The notes below the pieces were generated by a model. The model ran no database searches. It was given only the letters and a program-made list of their open reading frames with translations, and was not told the DNA's origin. The translations under genes were made by a program, and so were the position numbers. Shown piece after piece: positions 1 to 8,065 of a stretch of 64,000 nucleotides of DNA. Within the stretch, counting starts at the first letter, position 1, and every line of letters begins with the position of its first letter. Source of the stretch: Fluviicola sp. XM-24bin1 (GTDB taxonomy: Bacteria > Bacteroidota > Bacteroidia > Flavobacteriales_D > Crocinitomicaceae); contig QCWI01000003.1 in the NCBI GenBank assembly GCA_003149635.1, positions 1-64,000 of the forward strand. Direction: 5' to 3'.

Positions 1-567
1 GGAATCATTGGTAAAAACATTTTTCTGTTAAACGAGAAAACTGGTTTAGTTGACATTTTTAATCTCGATGGGGCCGGAAAGATTAAACAAGGTTTAAATG
101 ATAATATTCAGTTCTTTATTAATGGTAATGGACAACAAGAGGCAATAGTGCATGATTCCCAAAAACACTATCGCTTCAACTCTCGAGAGGGGCTTTCGGT
201 AGAATCGAACAGAAAGAGTTTCGAGAATTTTGAGGGAGCGCAGGAAGGGTATCTTAAGCAACTTACTGCGACAAAAATGTACAAAAACGGCACGGTTTAC
301 AATATGAATGATGAATCGTCAAAGCAAGAGGTGCTTTTTCAATACACTGATCCAACAAATAAATTCAACTCCAAGAATTATCCGATCGTATCATACTATT
401 CTGGGGAAGAAAGTCTTCTTGATGACCAACTCAAAAAAATTGAACTTCCGATTCCTGATGCCAGCTATGAGCACTTGAGCGGACCATACTACCTCTCACG
501 AAAAAATAACAAAGAGCCTAAATGGAATAGGGATTATTATACATTCAATATCATTAAAGTTGAATGA
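1..567 (+). CDS. Orphan hypothetical protein, 5' end outside window
   Basis: Frame +1 is open from the first base of the window to the TGA at 565-567, so the ORF-track start at 148 (a GTG) is only an internal codon and the gene begins upstream. The visible 188 residues are hydrophilic, with no signal peptide or membrane segment, and the first part (GLVDIFNLDG, FFINGNGQQ) suggests beta-rich WG/YXWGXW-like sequence, but I cannot assign a family. It is followed by a 266-bp gap and an integrase remnant. No function is proposed. Confidence 0.6.
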   Translation, partial: GIIGKNIFLLNEKTGLVDIFNLDGAGKIKQGLNDNIQFFINGNGQQEAIVHDSQKHYRFNSREGLSVESNRKSFENFEGAQEGYLKQLTATKMYKNGTVYNMNDESSKQEVLFQYTDPTNKFNSKNYPIVSYYSGEESLLDDQLKKIELPIPDASYEHLSGPYYLSRKNNKEPKWNRDYYTFNIIKVE

Positions 568-833
568 TCAAATTCATACGACTAGATAAAACCACTAATT
601 AAAAATTCCGTGTTTTCTTTCTCAAATCGCGTTTTCTCAAATAATTCGTGAAATTCGAATCCCTTCCAACACGTTTTTAGTTTACGCTCAAAATCATCCA
701 TTCAAAGACCCTATTAACAGGACTTAAAACCCCATAAACAGGGGCTTTCTTCTCGTAAGAATAGTTTTTCGTCAGAAATCATCAAGATCGAACCCCGTTT
801 TACGTGTCTACCTTCCCATAAAATCATTGAATT
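568..833. other. Non-coding gap before integrase remnant
   Basis: No ORF of note. A weak hairpin (CCCC-ATAAACA-GGGG followed by CTTTCTT, about 731-751) could terminate the upstream gene. The rest is AT-rich and would be the place to look for an attachment site, since an integrase N-terminus starts right after it, but I see no convincing direct repeat. Confidence 0.35.
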
Positions 834-1109
834 ATGGGAAAAACAAGTATCAAGATTTACCCGAACGACTACAAAAGATCCAAAAAGACAAAAAGAACTC
901 CTCTTTATTTGGATACCATGCAGTCGGGGATCAAAGTTTCCAAAAGATTGGACTGGGAACTAACGCCAAGTGAGCGGCAAAACTGGAATGATACGCTGCA
1001 ACGTGTTGAAGAAATGGACATCCACATATTTTTAAGTTGGGTAATTCCTCCAACTGAATATATTGACCGCAAAATTATCCGGCGACTTTCTCGTGTATTT
1101 TTTAGCTAA
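834..1109 (+). pseudogene. Integrase N-terminal remnant (truncated)
   Basis: About 63 residues resemble the arm-binding N-terminus of Bacteroidota tyrosine site-specific integrases: a basic start (KTSIKIYPNDYKRSKKTKRT), then LYL, then a basic K.SKRLDWE stretch and an acidic helix with INDYL-like spacing (VEEMDIHI). From about base 1030 the frame becomes antisense to the tail of the convergent gene, and there is no core-binding or catalytic R-HxR-Y domain. I read it as the stump of an integrase cut by a deletion or rearrangement. The family assignment rests on pattern resemblance only; it could instead be an unrelated small orphan ORF. Confidence 0.4.
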
Positions 1110-2087
1110 TTCTGGATGATCTTCCTCAAATCGCTTTTTGTCGAACGAGGCTTTATGCTTCAATTCTCGTTTCCACCCACAAAGCCCATCGATTCCATCC
1201 GAATCTGCGGTCAGTATCTTTAGTCGAGCTTCCAAGCCGGTATAATGCCAATCTTTGATATAAGCCTCTCTTTGGATATTAATGTAGTCTGCATGAAGGG
1301 CTTTGATTTGTTCAGTAGGTTCGACCGATTTCTCAAAGTCAATATCCGAAACATCCAAATCTATCTTTTCCAATGACTTCACTTCATTGCTGAGTTCAGG
1401 ATTCTCTTTCTTGAGCGCTTTTTTCCCTTTTACGGTAAATGGACCAGTTACTGAGGACGTTTCCTTGGTAGAATACTCTTCGTGAAGTTCCGGATGATCT
1501 TCCAGGAGTAATTTATCATCAAATCGTATACCCCCTTCTTTGAAAGATACACTTAACACCCCTTCAATACCGCCGGCGTTTCCTAATGCCTTGCGTAGCT
1601 TGTGATCAATTATCTTCTTTCGCGCAGCTAAGGCGTCCATCTCCACTTTTGCTTGGGTCAACTCTTCCCACACCTTCTGAGCGTCTTCCGATGCCTCAAT
1701 TGTTTCGCCAGTCGACTCCACCGATCCCAATTCATAACTTCTCTCAATGGTGTCTTTGCTGTCTTGTTGCTCCCGAATGATTTTCTCTGCGATTTCAATG
1801 GCATCATCTATTTCCTCTTCATTCATATTGAACCATTCACCTGTGATCCATTTTGGTGCGAACCAATAATGCATTAAAGTTTCCACATGTTCAACGAAAG
1901 GAGAACCTATGGAACGATAGTCGTAAATCTCTCGTGGGTTTCCTGTTTGATGCTCCGCAATTCGCTTTGCGGTCTCTTTCTCATCACGCACCAACCCTAT
2001 TTTGACATATCGAGAAATCTCTCCTGTCAGAAAGTCTCGTTCTCTTAAAAAATATAGTTGGCCTGGAGTTAATTTAATTTTTGCCAT
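1032..2087 (-). CDS. GIY-YIG/T5orf172-type protein with duplicated C-terminal module
   Basis: Residues 8-110 look like the T5orf172/Mug113 branch of GIY-YIG nucleases: LYFLRE and YVKIGLV stand for the GIY and YIG strands, followed by RIAEHQTGNPRE with the conserved Arg, and VETLMHYWF with a candidate catalytic Glu. Two related modules follow, about 160-240 and 285-345. Each has a G-I-x-G turn, a F-D-x-K segment and the signature EDHPEL..(E/K)Y, reminiscent of the C-terminal module next to YqaJ-type phage recombinases. The extreme C-terminus (IFSWRNYPT) overlaps the integrase remnant head to tail and may be a read-through tail. Probably a phage- or element-derived DNA-processing protein; its substrate is unknown. 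Confidence 0.65.
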   Translation of the reverse strand: MAKIKLTPGQLYFLRERDFLTGEISRYVKIGLVRDEKETAKRIAEHQTGNPREIYDYRSIGSPFVEHVETLMHYWFAPKWITGEWFNMNEEEIDDAIEIAEKIIREQQDSKDTIERSYELGSVESTGETIEASEDAQKVWEELTQAKVEMDALAARKKIIDHKLRKALGNAGGIEGVLSVSFKEGGIRFDDKLLLEDHPELHEEYSTKETSSVTGPFTVKGKKALKKENPELSNEVKSLEKIDLDVSDIDFEKSVEPTEQIKALHADYINIQREAYIKDWHYTGLEARLKILTADSDGIDGLCGWKRELKHKASFDKKRFEEDHPELAKKYTRKSPDNFAVNIFSWRNYPT

Positions 2088-2123
2088 GTATACGCGAACT
2101 TAACAAACCTAATCGTAATCTAT

Positions 2124-2417
2124 TTACGTTTTAAATTTCAACCGCGTTTGTTTCTGAATCGATAATTTGTGCTCTTCCATTTTGGACAACTCACTAACTA
2201 CCGATGAGCTATTTTGTTTGAGAAACTCACGCATGATATAATCAGAAAGCGCCTGTTTATCTTCCAGCAAATTGGAAAGAGAAAAGTCGGTGTCGTCCTT
2301 ATTTTGAATGATCAAGTTTACAAAATCTTCGGCCACAGCAAGACGCATTGATACGAGAAGAATATCATTGTACTTCTCCAGTAATTCTTTGACTTTCAAC
2401 TGCTGTTCTTCTGTCAT
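2124..2417 (-). CDS. Small helical hypothetical protein
   Basis: 97 residues, largely alpha-helical with heptad-like leucines (KVKELLEKYNDILL) and a basic tail (KQTRLKFKT). No signal peptide. It lies 36 bp upstream of the GIY-YIG gene on the same strand, so they may be co-transcribed. I do not recognise the family. Confidence 0.5.
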   Translation of the reverse strand: MTEEQQLKVKELLEKYNDILLVSMRLAVAEDFVNLIIQNKDDTDFSLSNLLEDKQALSDYIMREFLKQNSSSVVSELSKMEEHKLSIQKQTRLKFKT

Positions 2418-2491
2418 CGATCACAATTTCAGCATTTCCCAAGCAAAAAACAAATGGATCAAACCAGCAAGCGTGCTAATTTAAGTCATCA

Positions 2492-3397
2492 TTACTTTGC
2501 TCTCAATTTCACGGTATAACGCAATGTTGTCAACGCCGCTCCAGGTGATTTATCATAACGAATCTGATGCTTAACTTCCATAATAACTTTGTTTATCAAT
2601 CGCTGATCACTGATTGTTGTTCTCGACGCTACATTTCTAACATCCACAGCGATTCCCTTTGAATCTATAGTGAGCATTAGTTCTATCTGTGCGTCAATAT
2701 CGCTTCTAATATTAGACAGATCTGGTGTTCGAACAATTTTCCTACTTCCGTAATCACCCCCAACACCGTTGCCTTGCCCCCCACTTCCGGAACCATCATT
2801 GCCGAACCCTCCTTCTCCAGAACCACCAGCAAATGGATTGTCAGAATACTCAGGCGAGCTAATTTCAACATAGTCTGAGGAAGGTCTGCTATCATTTACT
2901 GAAGACCCAAAAGGGTTAGAAACTTCGGTTTCTTTCTCTTCAAAAGGATTCTTTGAAGCATAATCAGAGCTCGGTTTCCTTTTCGATGAAGTACTTTTAT
3001 TGTTTGAAGCTTCCAAATCAAATGTTCCTTCCAATTTGAATACGCCATGGATATACCCTTCTCCCTCTAGATGATTTTTGTTAATGATTTCCATTGACAT
3101 CATTCCTAGTTCACCTCCCGTTGTGATATAGACATAGTTCTCATCAATCTCAAACTTTCCGCTCATTGGAGTGCCTAAATATTTAAAATGACAATGTTCT
3201 CCTTTGAATTCGATTTCACGTATAATGGTTATGAACTTCTCTGTACCGGCTCTGCCATTATCATCTACTCTTATGTACTTACCTCGAAGGGAAGTCACTT
3301 CTTTTGGAACATCTTCGCCTTTTTCTTTATCGCCGTTGGTTTGACAAGAACTAAGAAGTGCAACAAACATCAAGAAAGAAAGGAATGTATATCTCAT
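2492..3397 (-). CDS. Lipoprotein with TonB-like C-terminal domain
   Basis: I chose the ATG at 3397; the ORF-track start at 3406 is a TTG. The N-terminus is a signal peptide ending in a lipobox (ALLSSC), so a lipoprotein of the cell envelope is expected. A Ser/Asn-rich then Gly-rich low-complexity linker (about 140-215) leads to a C-terminal domain resembling the periplasmic domain of energy transducer TonB proteins: DIDAQIELMLTIDSKGIAVDV, then a VKHQIRYD strand. The order linker, Gly-rich, TonB-like tail is common in Bacteroidota envelope proteins. There is no N-terminal membrane anchor, so it is not a classical TonB. Function is unknown. Confidence 0.65.
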   Translation of the reverse strand: MRYTFLSFLMFVALLSSCQTNGDKEKGEDVPKEVTSLRGKYIRVDDNGRAGTEKFITIIREIEFKGEHCHFKYLGTPMSGKFEIDENYVYITTGGELGMMSMEIINKNHLEGEGYIHGVFKLEGTFDLEASNNKSTSSKRKPSSDYASKNPFEEKETEVSNPFGSSVNDSRPSSDYVEISSPEYSDNPFAGGSGEGGFGNDGSGSGGQGNGVGGDYGSRKIVRTPDLSNIRSDIDAQIELMLTIDSKGIAVDVRNVASRTTISDQRLINKVIMEVKHQIRYDKSPGAALTTLRYTVKLRAK

Positions 3398-3530
3398 ATT
3401 GAACAATTAATATGCACAAGTCCAATATAATGAACAAATGCCAATATCACTCCTGCCCTATTTTGAGATTGGATAAAGGGCACACAATGAAACTGCTAGA
3501 AAAACTCGTTCGGCTCGGGAGGGGAGCGCT

Positions 3531-3563
3531 AAAAAAGGTTCATCGAAAGATGAGCCTTTTTTT
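3531..3563. terminator. Bidirectional Rho-independent terminator
   Basis: Stem AGGTTCATC / GATGAGCCT around a GAAA tetraloop (one G-T pair), with six A before and seven T after. No convincing gene ends into it on the + strand, so it may terminate an unrecognised short transcript or insulate the LOG gene. Confidence 0.75.
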
Positions 3564-3712
3564 ATGCTCACTACTAGATAAGAATTTTAGTCTGAACTCT
3601 AACTTCAGAAGGCACCATGAGGTATTCCATTACCATTTAAAAAGCCACATTTAAACATAGAATTATCCATAGCCATTCTAACTCCTTGATATTAAGCAGT
3701 ATCTTACCACAC

Positions 3713-4291
3713 ATGAAAAACATCACGGTATTCTGTGGATCACAAAAAGGAACGAATACGACTTTTGAAGAACAGGCGTCGTTATTGGGGAAATCACTTG
3801 CCGAACGAAACATTGGACTCGTGTACGGAGGTGCAGACATCGGCCTCATGGGAGCTGTGGCCAATGGAGCTTTACTTGCTGGTGGAAACGTGATTGGGGT
3901 ACTTCCTGAATTTTTGCAAACGCGCGAAATTGCGCAGCAAAACCTAACCGAGTTAATCGTCGTTCGATCCATGCACGAACGCAAAATGAAAATGAACGAA
4001 TTGAGCGACGGTATCATTGCACTGCCGGGCGGCTTCGGTACTTTGGAAGAGCTTTTCGAAATCCTCACGTGGGTACAACTCGGACTACAAAACAAACCGA
4101 TTGGCATCCTCAATGTTGACGGATACTATGATTTGTTGATCGGTTTCGTTGATTCCATGGTGTCCAACGGATTTTTACGTGCCGAAGATCAAAAATTGTT
4201 GATTGTAAGAAATACCATTGAAGAACTCTTACAGGCAATGGATGATTATTCCCTACCGGATATTAAGAATAAGGTGGAGGAGTTGGGGTGA
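3713..4291 (+). CDS. LOG-family nucleotide phosphoribohydrolase
   Basis: 192 residues from the ATG at 3713 (MKNITVFCGSQKG); the longer track start adds nine residues of non-homologous sequence. It carries the family signatures: an N-terminal Rossmann strand with FCGS, a central LVYGGADIGLMG, and the diagnostic PGGFGTLEE motif near residue 110, with MHERKMKM just before it. LOG proteins (once misannotated as lysine decarboxylases) hydrolyse nucleoside 5'-monophosphates such as cytokinin ribotides to base and ribose-5-phosphate. It is cytosolic and full length for the family (about 190). It is a single-gene unit, and a TATCTTAC box sits only five bases before the ATG. The physiological substrate in this organism is unknown. 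Confidence 0.9.
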   Translation: MKNITVFCGSQKGTNTTFEEQASLLGKSLAERNIGLVYGGADIGLMGAVANGALLAGGNVIGVLPEFLQTREIAQQNLTELIVVRSMHERKMKMNELSDGIIALPGGFGTLEELFEILTWVQLGLQNKPIGILNVDGYYDLLIGFVDSMVSNGFLRAEDQKLLIVRNTIEELLQAMDDYSLPDIKNKVEELG

Positions 4292-4509
4292 AATGAGATT
4301 TCGACGAAATATTCATCCACAAAAAAAGATCCCATCTTCTACCCTGTTGTTTTATTACTTTCAATTGCGATAGATGAGGAGATCTTGTAAGATCTTTACA
4401 AATTTCAGGCCAAAAACCCTATTCGTCTACGAATAAGACGTATGCGTTGGAGAAAAGGTTGGTAAAAAGTTGATTTTTTTCAACAAACGTCTTCCATCGT
4501 CCTGTTGAT

Positions 4510-4517
4510 TACCTTTG
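4510..4517 (+). promoter_or_regulatory. TAnnTTTG -7 box, near-leaderless
   Basis: TACCTTTG is a perfect Bacteroidota -7 box and ends six bases before the ATG at 4524, so the transcript would start at or near the initiation codon. Confidence 0.6.
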
Positions 4518-4523
4518 TAATAC

Positions 4524-5390
4524 ATGAAATCAGAATCATCCATCATCATCGGTTGCATGTCCTGGGGGGCATGGGGGAAGCAATTTTCAACTTCAGAACA
4601 AGCCGATTTAATGCAGTTTTGCGTTGACAACGGTAACACCATTTTTGATCACGCGGATATCTATGGCGATTACACCACGGAGGCAGAATTTGGAGAGGCA
4701 TTTAACGAAAGTGGAATCGATCGTGAGGCCATTCAGTTGATTTCCAAATGCGGGATTCAATACATTGGGAAAACGCGGAACAATCGGGTGAAGCATTATG
4801 ATTATTCGAAGGAATATATCATTTGGAGTGCAGAGCAATCGCTACAACATTTACAAACGGATTACTTGGACACCTTCCTTTTGCACCGACCAAGTCCGTT
4901 GATGCATCCGGATGAAATTGCCAAGGCATTTCAATCGCTGAAAGAAAGTGGTAAAGTCCGACGATTTGGGGTTTCCAACTTTACGCCATCTCAAGTGGAA
5001 CTGATTTCAAGCACTTGTGACATCTCGGTGAATCAAATTGAATTTTCATTGACCCAGCACTCTGCTATGCACGATGGAACTTTAGATCAAATGCTTCTGA
5101 AGAACATCCAACCGATGTTTTGGAGTCCTTTGGGAAGCTACTTTAAAGAGGAAAACGAACAAACCTTAAGAACTCGCACTGAGTTGGATGCACTTGCTGA
5201 GAAATACAGCGCGAGTCCTGATACACTTTTATTGGCCTGGGGATTGAAACATCCTGCGAAAGGATCGCCGGTAATTGGAACTACGAACAAGGATCGAATT
5301 CTTGCCGCCAATAAAGCCTTGGAAATTGAACTAGAATTGGAAGATTGGTTCGGGCTCTTAGTCGCGAGTCAAGGGCATAAAGTGCCTTAA
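4524..5390 (+). CDS. Aldo/keto reductase family protein
   Basis: 288 residues, a complete TIM-barrel oxidoreductase of the YdhF-like branch. Catalytic residues are visible: Asp and Tyr in DHADIYG (about 41-47), Lys in SKCGIQ (about 75), His in LLHRPSP (about 120). The NADPH-binding region follows near PVIGTTNKDR (about 250). Start ATG 4524 fits both the box at 4510 and the family N-terminus. Its stop codon overlaps the stop of the convergent lectin/PKD gene by four bases, with no terminator between them. The substrate cannot be told from sequence. Confidence 0.88.
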   Translation: MKSESSIIIGCMSWGAWGKQFSTSEQADLMQFCVDNGNTIFDHADIYGDYTTEAEFGEAFNESGIDREAIQLISKCGIQYIGKTRNNRVKHYDYSKEYIIWSAEQSLQHLQTDYLDTFLLHRPSPLMHPDEIAKAFQSLKESGKVRRFGVSNFTPSQVELISSTCDISVNQIEFSLTQHSAMHDGTLDQMLLKNIQPMFWSPLGSYFKEENEQTLRTRTELDALAEKYSASPDTLLLAWGLKHPAKGSPVIGTTNKDRILAANKALEIELELEDWFGLLVASQGHKVP

Positions 5391-7156
5391 CGCATCAACT
5401 CCAAAAAACCATGCCCTTCGATGATATCGCCTTCCGATCCCGTAACAAGATATTTATAGAAATACGTTCCTTCGTTTGCCTCTGCTCCGCTTAGATCCGT
5501 TCCGTCCCATTTCGGGTTGGTTCCTGTTGCTTCGTACATCACATTCCCCCAACGATTGACGATGATCAAATTCACACTCTCGGCGTGCATGACATCCAGC
5601 TCATAGAAATCATTCGATTGATCTCCGTTTGGCGTAAATACATTGGGCGCCACCACAGTTGGAATGGGATACTGGCATGTACCGTCATCTGTTGTAGCAG
5701 ACGGATTATAATTTACCGCAAGTGGATCTGTACATCCACAATCTAGAATAAAGATTTCTGCCTGTGTGGTATCAAAACAAACGTCATTGTTAGAAGCAAT
5801 CAACGTAACTACGGTATTCTGATCCATTACCGAGACTTGAGTCGAAAGGTCATTGACCGTCGCCGTACTTCCATTTCCGAAATCCCAGTAGAAAGTCGTT
5901 GCGTTGGTAGAATTATTCTCGAAATTCATATCGAACGGTGCGCAGACGAAATTCGCCGTGAGAAAAATGGACGCTTCCGGAATTTCATAAACGTTCACTT
6001 CGATGCTGTCGGTTCCTGTACAACCTGAGTTTACATCAGTAATCGAAACGTAGTACGTTGTACTGGACGATGGACTTGCCACTGGATCGGTAATCGTAGT
6101 TTGATTCAAAGTTCCCGCTGGACTCCATGAATAAGTATAGGTTGATGGAACGCCGGGTTGTACTAACAATTGCGCCGATTCGCCCACACAAAGGTCTTGC
6201 GGAGTAGCACTGACGCTCATCGGTGGTGTCCCTATCGTAACCGGAACGACATACGAATCCGTACAACCCAATCCGTCGGTAATGGTCAGGGTAACATCAA
6301 ACGTTCCCAGATTATTAAAGGTATGCGACACGTTTGCTCCGGTGGCTGTATTTCCATCTCCAAAATCCCAATCCCAATTTGTGATGACACCGAACGATTC
6401 CGATGTATCTGCAAATGAAATCACATCTCCCGGACAACCGATCGGACTAGATGGAATAAAATCAGCCTCCAACTTCGTACAAAAATTGTGATGGTTATCC
6501 AGTCCACCCGTAGCAGATGTGAATCCCCAATACACGTTCGGGTTCCCTCCAAAAATGGTATTAATAATGTCTCCTACATACGTTATATATAAGGCACCAT
6601 CCATGTACACCTGAAAAGTCGTCGTCGCTGGATCCCAAACCACTTGCAAATCGTGCCAGTTGCAATCTTCTATATTGGGCAAAACTACAGGGCCCGCCAA
6701 ATCATTGGGGCCACCATCATGATTTACATTTCCATTGGAGTTGATCGAAACGTGATCGGCAAACGGGTCATTATCCGGAGTAACATTTTGAAAGGTATCA
6801 AAGAATACCCCGAAAGAAGGCGATACTCCTCCCAGTCCCATTCCGTTTCCGTTGGTTCCCACGCCTACCCCAACACTCTGCAAAGCGAAGACCATTCCGT
6901 CGGCTCCACCATCATCACAACCCAAAAACATTTCGAAGTTGAAATCAAACGGCTGGTTGAGGTCGATAAGATTTACATTCCAAACCGATCCAGCCTGCCA
7001 GGTAATATCGGGTGTGAGTTGGTAACAATTGCAACTTGTTTGGGAAGCACTTCCGTTCATCTGAAACTGAGAAATACTCAAAAATGGCATTCCGATGAAG
7101 AAAAGCACAAATATTATCGATGGCAAAAAAGCACTGTTTCTGTAGTAGTGAAGCAT
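5387..7156 (-). CDS. L-type lectin/PKD secreted protein, T9SS type B
   Basis: 589 residues. A signal peptide (to about SISQ) is followed by an L-type (legume-like) lectin fold, about 35-230, with GCDDGGADGMVFALQ and FGVFFDTFQN typical of bacterial members. Next come a PKD domain around 245-310 (DWDFGDGNTATG), an Ig-like adhesion segment with CVGESAQL, a second PKD-like piece (YWDFGNGSTA), and a CTDPLAVNYNP motif. The C-terminal about 85 residues are a gliding-motility type domain (NVFTPNGDQSNDFY, then NRWGNVMYE and WDGTD), i.e. a type B T9SS sorting signal. Expected on the cell surface or released, binding glycans. It stands alone; its promoter region is shared divergently with the 7260 gene. 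Confidence 0.88.
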   Translation of the reverse strand: MLHYYRNSAFLPSIIFVLFFIGMPFLSISQFQMNGSASQTSCNCYQLTPDITWQAGSVWNVNLIDLNQPFDFNFEMFLGCDDGGADGMVFALQSVGVGVGTNGNGMGLGGVSPSFGVFFDTFQNVTPDNDPFADHVSINSNGNVNHDGGPNDLAGPVVLPNIEDCNWHDLQVVWDPATTTFQVYMDGALYITYVGDIINTIFGGNPNVYWGFTSATGGLDNHHNFCTKLEADFIPSSPIGCPGDVISFADTSESFGVITNWDWDFGDGNTATGANVSHTFNNLGTFDVTLTITDGLGCTDSYVVPVTIGTPPMSVSATPQDLCVGESAQLLVQPGVPSTYTYSWSPAGTLNQTTITDPVASPSSSTTYYVSITDVNSGCTGTDSIEVNVYEIPEASIFLTANFVCAPFDMNFENNSTNATTFYWDFGNGSTATVNDLSTQVSVMDQNTVVTLIASNNDVCFDTTQAEIFILDCGCTDPLAVNYNPSATTDDGTCQYPIPTVVAPNVFTPNGDQSNDFYELDVMHAESVNLIIVNRWGNVMYEATGTNPKWDGTDLSGAEANEGTYFYKYLVTGSEGDIIEGHGFLELMR

Positions 7157-7216
7157 GTTTTCACAGCATTGGTTGACATTCTTATTTGGAAAAAAGAAAA
7201 AAATATATTTACTTTA

Positions 7217-7231
7217 ATGTCATATCGACAC
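7217..7231. promoter_or_regulatory. Sugar-regulon operator, copy 1
   Basis: ATGTCATATCGACAC matches the palindrome RTGTCA-N3-YRACAY found at five other sugar-gene promoters here. It lies 28 bp before the ATG of 7260 and upstream of a TAATTTTT box (7240-7247). It could in principle also affect the divergent lectin gene. Confidence 0.65.
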
Positions 7232-7259
7232 TAAGTTATTAATTTTTTAGAATACGCTT

Positions 7260-7988
7260 ATGAAAAAATTGACTACATTATTATTTGCATCTGCAAGCTT
7301 TTTTACTTTCTCTCAAGTAGATATCACGTACCAAGTAGATATCACTGACTACCTTGCAGCAGGAAATGTATTGGACCCGAACGGAATTCGTGTGGGTGGT
7401 GATTTCACTACTCAAGGAGCTACAGTAGCAGATTGGACACCATCTGATCCGACTTGTGCGATGACAGATATGGGGAACAACATCTGGTCTATTACAGTAA
7501 CGTACCCAGCTTCTTCAATCGGAAACACACAATCATACAAGTTTGTGAACGGAGATTGGGGAATGAACGAAGGAACTGATCCAAACGGAACAATTGCTTT
7601 GGACGGATGTGGAATCGACGATGGTTCAGGAAACATCAACCGTCAGTTGGAAATTCCAGCAACAGCGTTGACGTTGACATACTGTTGGGATGCTTGTACT
7701 CAGTGTGATGGATCACCTGCGACAGCTTCTTTGAACGATGCCGTATTTAACGCAATGACTGTGGCTCCAAACCCAGCAAACGATATCCTTACCGTAAACT
7801 TCGGTGATGCTGCTTTGGATAACGTAACAATCCAGTTGTTCGATATCTCTGGTAAAGTGGTTTTGTCTATGACAACATCTTCTAACGAGATCGATTTGAA
7901 CATCGCTGAATTGCAAACAGGAAGCTACATCTACACAGTAACTTCTTCGGAAGGAGCTCGTGCTTCTGGTAAAGTAATTAAACTGTAG
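7260..7988 (+). CDS. Secreted starch-binding-like protein, T9SS type A
   Basis: 242 residues with a signal peptide ending TFSQ. The body (20-150) is a single beta-sandwich-like domain with GVRVGGDFTTQG-type and YKFVNGDWGMNEG segments, resembling carbohydrate-binding or SusE/F-type starch-binding domains. The last about 75 residues are a type A sorting domain (VAPNPANDILTVNF ... GKVIKL). A sugar-regulon operator precedes it and a GH13 amylase follows 78 bp later, so binding of starch at the cell surface is likely. Codon use is strongly optimised (AAC, GGA, TCT), suggesting high expression. There is no catalytic domain, and the binding claim is inferred. Confidence 0.75.
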   Translation: MKKLTTLLFASASFFTFSQVDITYQVDITDYLAAGNVLDPNGIRVGGDFTTQGATVADWTPSDPTCAMTDMGNNIWSITVTYPASSIGNTQSYKFVNGDWGMNEGTDPNGTIALDGCGIDDGSGNINRQLEIPATALTLTYCWDACTQCDGSPATASLNDAVFNAMTVAPNPANDILTVNFGDAALDNVTIQLFDISGKVVLSMTTSSNEIDLNIAELQTGSYIYTVTSSEGARASGKVIKL

Positions 7989-8011
7989 TTCTTTAGAGAG
8001 AATTCAACGTA

Positions 8012-8039
8012 GAAAAGTCCGTTCACGCGGACTTTTCTT
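8012..8039 (+). terminator. Stem-loop between starch-binding gene and amylase
   Basis: A perfect nine-bp stem AAAAGTCCG / CGGACTTTT with a TTCACG loop and T-rich exit, lying 24 bp after one stop codon and 27 bp before the next ATG. It probably reduces read-through, giving more of the first protein than of the amylase. Confidence 0.7.
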
Positions 8040-8065
8040 GGCTTTAAACTAAACAACTACTAATT

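Noticed and set aside
3412-3654. 80-aa ORF over the 3531 terminator
   Set aside because: Runs through a strong stem-loop with a T run, no family resemblance, poor composition.
6644-7234. 196-aa ORF on the + strand
   Set aside because: Shadow of the lectin/PKD gene; unusual composition and no domain.
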